A stretch of 64,000 bases of DNA from Neodiprion pinetum (lineage: Eukaryota; Arthropoda; Insecta; Hymenoptera; Diprionidae), in the NCBI RefSeq assembly GCF_021155775.2, contig NC_060235.2:18307193-18371192 (forward strand). The letters are read 5' to 3'. Of the stretch, positions 59,565 to 64,000 are shown piece after piece. Every line of letters starts with the position of its first letter. Position 1 is the stretch's first letter. A program made the translations under genes and the position numbers. The notes below the pieces were generated by a model. That model was not told where the DNA came from, did not search any database, and saw only the letters and a list, made by a program, of their open reading frames with translations.

Positions 59565-60449
59565 AATTTTTCCGACGTTACGATCGTTGTCTAAGTTTTG
59601 TGAAATTGGCGATTTTCATGACCGAGGAAGCAAGCCCACCATCACATACATCATCAGATCGTTGTTAGTATCGACGCATTTTGATGTGCGCATTTTTAAC
59701 GCGTTACAAAACTTTTGTGCGTTTGGTTAGAATGATTAAAATTCCATACGATAAGCTATAGATTTTTAGGGTAGCCAAAATTTATCAAAGAATCCGTTTA
59801 AAAAAACATTGAAATTCTTCATCCGTTGTTATAACTCTGTAGCTTCTAAACAAAGGCTCTCAAACACTTTAGAACAAGTTTTAAAAGTTTTGGCTTGAGG
59901 TATAGAATTTCATGTAAAATTATAAACATTCAAAAAAAATTTTTTTTTTGTATAATGACATTTTTTACTCATTTTGTTCATACATACCTATGCCATAAAT
60001 GCGGAAAAATTACAAGAATTTCTTCACATGGTAAAACATTGATAGAAATAATTTTTTGTTATACATTTTTCCCACAAACCTTTAGTTTTGAAATAGGATC
60101 GTTTGAAAAATTTCAATAACAATAAATCTAAATCCGGGAGCCCTGGAACGGGAAAGCTGAAAAAAATTTATAATAATTTATACAAATGTTCTAAAGTGGA
60201 TGAAATACCACAATAGAACAATGGGGTTGAGCCAAGATTGAGCGAGGGTAATATACGCCATATAAACACTTATAGAGATTGAAGAAAATTGAAGTAGCAA
60301 AAAATCGAGTGACAGAGAGAGAGAGAGAGAGAGAGACAGATACGGACGTCACAGTCGTCGCGATATGGTCGCGCGATTAATCGCGATTACATCAGCTCTA
60401 TACATAACGCCGGTCACATGCGGCGATCTGTATAATAGACATTTATATA

Positions 60450-61030
60450 CGGGGCATTCCGTGACATCTCGATCAAAATTCTACGTCGATGTCTCAGACT
60501 GGGTTTATAATTTTTTTGCATCATAGTACACGATGAAAAACGCAATCACAACTTTTTTCTCAGAATTTTTCAACCAAGCGATTTAAGAACTGGAATAAAA
60601 AAAAACCACTTTCTGACACGTGAAAAAATTCGGGAAAATCTTACGGAATGTAATAAAATTTTTGACACTTATTAAAAGATGGAGATTTCATAACTTCGAA
60701 TGGTGAATAAAAAAAAAATTGAAAAAAAAAAACACTCTTGTGTTCATTCTTGTGTCGAAAATGCAATCGAATGATAATAATTCTTTATGTTTTTCATTTT
60801 TCTTACACTTATCTTTTGAACTTATGAAATCTCCATCTTCTAATAGGTGTCGAAAATTTTTGTTATTTTTCATAAGGTTTTTCTGAATTTTTTTTTATAC
60901 TTTAGAAAGTGGCGATTTTTGTTTCAAGTTTTTTAATCATACTTCAGAGACGCTGGGTCGAAAAATTCTGAAAAAAATTGTGATTACGTTTTTCCTCATG
61001 TATCGAGGAATTTCGATGTTTGAGAAGTGT
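60450..61030. mobile_element. Foldback element, about 580 bp
   Basis: AAAAACGCAATCACAACTTTTTTCTC (60537) pairs with the complement near 60975-61000. Further inward CCACTTTCTGACACG pairs with a block near 60905, and AAAAGATGGAGATTTCATAA (60674) pairs with TTATGAAATCTCCATCTTCT near 60822-60841. The left end has GGGGCATTCCGTGACATCTCG, resembling the end of the element at 39299. No coding content. Confidence 0.8.
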
Positions 61031-61129
61031 TTCCGACGATCTTTTCATTATTTATTCAATCTCGTACAATAGTTATAATTCAATATGAACTTTTAATTTA
61101 GGAAAAAAAGATTACCTGTTGATATATTG

Positions 61130-61340
61130 TTGTGTTATGGATCGTGATCTTTGGGTTGAATGTAAATGTCAGGAAGGAAATAATAACTGAAGCGCTACAA
61201 CGTGTTTCTTTACAAATTCAAAAAATGTGAAAAAAAAAGGTGAAAAATGAAACGAGCGCCATCTTCCACGTAACGTAGAACGCTCATTTTCTTACAGAAT
61301 CTTTCTTTCGATGGAAACAAAGTTTTTAAGGGGTTCTATA
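61130..61340. mobile_element. Repeat family E, copy 2 (partial)
   Basis: Blocks GATCTTTGGGTTGAATGTAAA, GGAAGGAAATAATAACTGAAG, CTACAACGTGTTTCTTTACAAATTC and ATCTTCCACGTAACGTAGAACGCTC match 47955-48378 with gaps; the first three are in reverse complement there, the last in the same sense. Confidence 0.7.
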
Positions 61341-62377
61341 ATACTTTGGAAGATCGAAAATTATTTTATTGCAAAACACTCTAACATATGGGACTTGCCG
61401 CGTCAAATCGTGGATATTCAATTCTGAAAAAAAATTCATAGCTTGGAAACCACATCCCGGCCCGTGACGATGTTCACACAAGTTTTTGAACAATAAGAAA
61501 GGAATATCCTCCGGAATTTTTGTCGAAAAAAATTATGCTGGTTTTGAGAAATCTCAAAAACTAATATTCTTTGAGCTATTACGGACCTTCCGCGGCCTCG
61601 ATAACTTTTTGCATATTTTAGCGTTGAAGTTCAAAGAAACTAAAACTTCTTCGCAAGCAACTTTTTTTTTTTTATACAATCAATAGTTTTCGAGTAATAC
61701 TTAATTACACGTCGGTCGTTTCCGATTTCCGCATATATCATACCGAACGCTAAAGTCTAAGCGTCGTCGAATATAAATCTTGAAAAAAATCACAAACACT
61801 CTCGACAAGTAACACAAAGTTTTCACGATGTTTAAACAAATTCTAAGAGCACAAATTCTCGCGCTTTTGGTCAGGTCGATCTGACGTGGAAATCCCCGTA
61901 CATAATCAATTTCCTTCTACCGTTTGATTGATCGGTCAATTCTTTTTATGCTTCTGTAAAAGTTGTATACACCTGTCCCATACCTCTTTATATGATATTG
62001 AACGTTATTCTACACAACCAGACGAAATTATAGCACGATATCGAAGCCTGATAAATTTTCTCCCCCCATTCGATTCAAAAGCTTTTTTTTCGCTTTGATT
62101 GATTTTTTTTTTTTTAAATCGTTCCTATCCTTTTGTGTCGTTCCACTCTTTCACACAATTGCGTATTCATCACCTCAACCGTAAAAACAACCACCTTGTT
62201 TTTGTCAATTTCGTATTATTTTTATTTTTTTGGTTTTTTTTTTTTCAAGAAAATCTCTCAAACAGCGTACATTCGCTAAGACGATGGACGAGGATTAAAA
62301 AAATTGTTGGAAAATGTTTACGCGTGATACACAATAATTGATAGTAAATAACATGTATAATATATTTATATATTTAC

Positions 62378-62453
62378 CATGGGTGTCGAATTTCCTGATG
62401 ATGGTTTCGATGATCGTTGTCCTAGGGGCGACGTGTCCTCGACGAACCGGCAT
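62378..62453 (-). CDS. sei: sei exon 1 (coding): PAS cap and start codon
   Basis: This 76-nt exon (25 codons plus one base) encodes MPVRRGHVAPRTTIIETIIR, then KFDTH. The vertebrate ERG N terminus begins MPVRRGHVAP and continues to a TIIRKFEGQ stretch, so the start codon and frame are secure. This cap helix folds back on the gating machinery and slows deactivation. An in-frame TAG lies at 62478-62480, eight codons upstream of the ATG, confirming the start. The donor is ACCCATG|GTAAAT, phase 1; the split codon completes to Asp with exon 2. It is too short to be picked up as an open frame and was found by reading the minus strand. The overlapping long plus-strand frame (62338-62919) is a low-complexity shadow. 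Confidence 0.96.
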
Positions 62454-62799
62454 CTCAGATGATATAATATTTGTTGGCTACGTTCCAAACAAAATTTGCC
62501 AAAAATTTTTTTCGATTTTCCGAAGAGGAGAGAATCGTGGGAAAACGAAATATCTCCTTCACCCGCGCACCTTATTTCTTTTATCTCGTAATTTTCTCTT
62601 TTTTATTTCTCCTCCCTTTGCACGTAAAACTTTTATTACACTGCACACCGCGCACTTTTTTTTTTTTCACCCTCTATCAATTTATTTTATTTTTTTCACT
62701 TTACTTTTCCCGTTTCAAAATTTATTACACAGACTGCACTTCGGGTGCAACGTTTATCAATCGGCACATTTATATAGACGGTGTAATATTATGCAACTG

Positions 62800-62817
62800 T
62801 TGTTGTTGTTGTTGTTG

Positions 62818-62862
<45 letters not shown>
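62800..62862. repeat. (TTG)n then (TTA)n microsatellite
   Basis: Seven or so TTG units followed by about 14 TTA units. They produce the poly-Leu, poly-Cys and poly-Tyr frames on the plus strand. Confidence 0.95.
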
Positions 62863-62868
<6 letters not shown>

Positions 62869-62928
62869 ACTAATGTGTACAAATTTAATTCAACGGTAGA
62901 AAAGCACAGCACGAGTTGAGCGTATGTA

Positions 62929-63060
62929 ATATGTATATATATTTATATATATATATATATATATAATATATATATATGTATATGTATATATCTATATATA
63001 CATATATGTATACATATAGATATATACATACATATATATATGTATATATGTATAAATATT
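62929..63060. repeat. TA-rich microsatellite with TATATG/TATACA variants
   Basis: About 130 bp of alternating TA with periodic G or C interruptions, able to fold on itself. Confidence 0.9.
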
Positions 63061-64000
63061 TATAAAAGAGAGAAAGAAAGGAAAAACATTGTATAATCTA
63101 TATATTATGTAATATGTGTATATATTTGTAATAAATGATGAAAAAATGGTAGGAAAACAAAATACACTGAAACTTTATTTATTTATTCATTTCTATATTG
63201 ATATTGTTACTTGTATTTTTTTTTTTTCTTAGTCTTCACGTTTCCTCAAACGATCGACGATAATAGTAATATATCTTCACAGCTTCAACTATATGGTATT
63301 TCGATTTTCACCCCCAGAGACGTATTAAATATTATCATACACGTGATTTTTATGCATCAATTATATATTACGTACGTGTTTCTTATTATTATAGTCATTG
63401 TCACTATGATTAATATACTAATTCGATCTCAGACAAATTCAGGCCGATTGTTTTTTTTTTTGTTTTTTTTTTCTAATTTTCCTTTTGTTTTCTTCCCTTC
63501 GCTTGCAGTACTATAAGTTTTTTATTGATTATCTTTCTCTCTCCCTGCTTCTGTCCGTTATAACAATACTATATATGTATACACATGTATAGAGAGAGAG
63601 TTGTTTTCACGATTCTACAATATAAGGCCGTTTCATTATTATAAGCGCAGGTGTTTGAAAAATTTCAGCAGTATATATTATTAGTATTATGACTATACGC
63701 ATTTCACTTCTATCATATAATAGGTTGATTATTCATACTCAAGCGATATTTTATTTATTTCTTAGGATCGATATTGGATTGTAGCGCATATTTATTTTCA
63801 TTACTATTGCATCAAATTTTTCTTATTCTTCTTCTTCGTCTTTTAATTTATTGTTTTTTTTTTTCCTCTTTCAAATCATCAACGCTTATATATCCCGTTT
63901 AATAAATTCCTACTGTATTTGTTAATATTAGATTATTTCCCGAAGAACAAATTATAAATTCAAGCGTATTCTCATGTACACGTAAGTTATGTATTACAAG

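Larger units (their letters stand above)
51374..62377. other. sei: First coding intron of sei, crowded with short elements
   Basis: An 11-kb intron between the PAS-cap exon and the PAS exon. It contains a foldback element (52736-53222), a dense cluster of short inverted-repeat elements (54431-56764, 57459-58200, 59375-59564), a further foldback (60450-61030) and repeat family E copy 2 (61130-61340). A CpG-richer patch lies at about 53.4-53.75 kb. One plus-strand exon-like segment (52366-52514) is discussed in the findings. No certain second gene. Confidence 0.7.
4939..62453 (-). other. sei: sei (ERG-type K+ channel) gene, 5' half, span of visible coding exons
   Basis: Ten minus-strand coding exons form one continuous frame of 1707 nt (569 codons). 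Reading right to left, exon lengths are 76, 231, 159, 154, 289, 169, 125, 81, 241 and 182 nt, with junction phases 1, 1, 1, 2, 0, 1, 0, 0 and 1. The last visible exon ends in phase 0. The product is an ERG/Kv11 subunit: a plasma-membrane voltage-gated K+ channel forming tetramers, with an N-terminal PAS (eag) domain, a long cytoplasmic linker and the S1-S6 core. Only residues up to the end of S3 are encoded here. Intron sizes run from 223 bp to 22.9 kb. The assignment to ERG rather than EAG or ELK rests on near-identity with vertebrate ERG in the PAS cap, the pre-S1 segment and S1-S3. The symbol sei is the Drosophila name for this orthologue. Exon edges are manual calls. Confidence 0.95.
62454..64000. 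other. sei: 5' flank / UTR side of sei
   Basis: Upstream in the gene's sense. It must hold 5' UTR or a UTR intron and possibly the promoter, but the TA repeat (about 62929-63060) and T-runs hide any clear core-promoter signal. Nothing else was seen. Confidence 0.4.

Noticed and set aside
62338..62919. 193-codon plus-strand frame
   Set aside because: It overlaps the secure sei start exon on the other strand and is mostly T-run Phe and TTG/TTA poly-Leu; a shadow of repeats.

Overview
This is a eukaryotic, AT-rich, intron-dominated window, almost certainly from an insect. A sawfly or other hymenopteran is my guess from base composition and repeat style, but the sequence does not prove it. I recognise one protein-coding gene: the 5' half of seizure (sei), the insect ERG-type (KCNH, Kv11) voltage-gated potassium channel. 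It runs on the minus strand from its start codon at 62453 leftwards past position 1.

Ten coding exons of the long form were placed by hand from protein similarity, splice signals and reading phase: 62378-62453 (PAS cap), 51143-51373 and 45655-45813 (PAS domain), 43577-43730, 34837-35125, 33693-33861, 30031-30155 and 29727-29807 (cytoplasmic linker), 6570-6810 (S1 to start of S2) and 4939-5120 (S2-S3). Every junction keeps phase. The sum is 1707 nt, or 569 residues, ending after S3. S4, the pore, the C-linker and the cyclic-nucleotide-binding homology domain lie outside the window to the left.

The 22.9-kb intron between 29727 and 6810 holds two further GC-rich minus-strand exon candidates, 24268-24597 (own ATG, good donor) and 15810-16103 (internal ATG in a good context). 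Both end in phase 0, so either can join the S1 exon at its first residue, the valine of VLSLG. From recalled residue numbering this is the point where mammalian ERG1a and the PAS-less ERG1b diverge (hERG V377). The window therefore probably encodes a PAS-containing long form and a PAS-less short form from an internal promoter.

The rest is intronic and heavily colonised: many short non-autonomous inverted-repeat elements (MITEs), several long foldback elements of 0.5-0.8 kb, a dissected non-LTR reverse transcriptase, a 177-bp tandem array with alternating A/B monomers, a ~150-bp minisatellite, and many microsatellites. One of these abuts a 100-N assembly gap (38306-38405). Two MITE families (782-1101 with 44844-45165; 5316-5720 with 56372-56764) carry GCGCATGCGC-type palindromes in their terminal repeats, resembling the NRF-1/EWG binding consensus. 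I saw no tRNA, rRNA or CRISPR.
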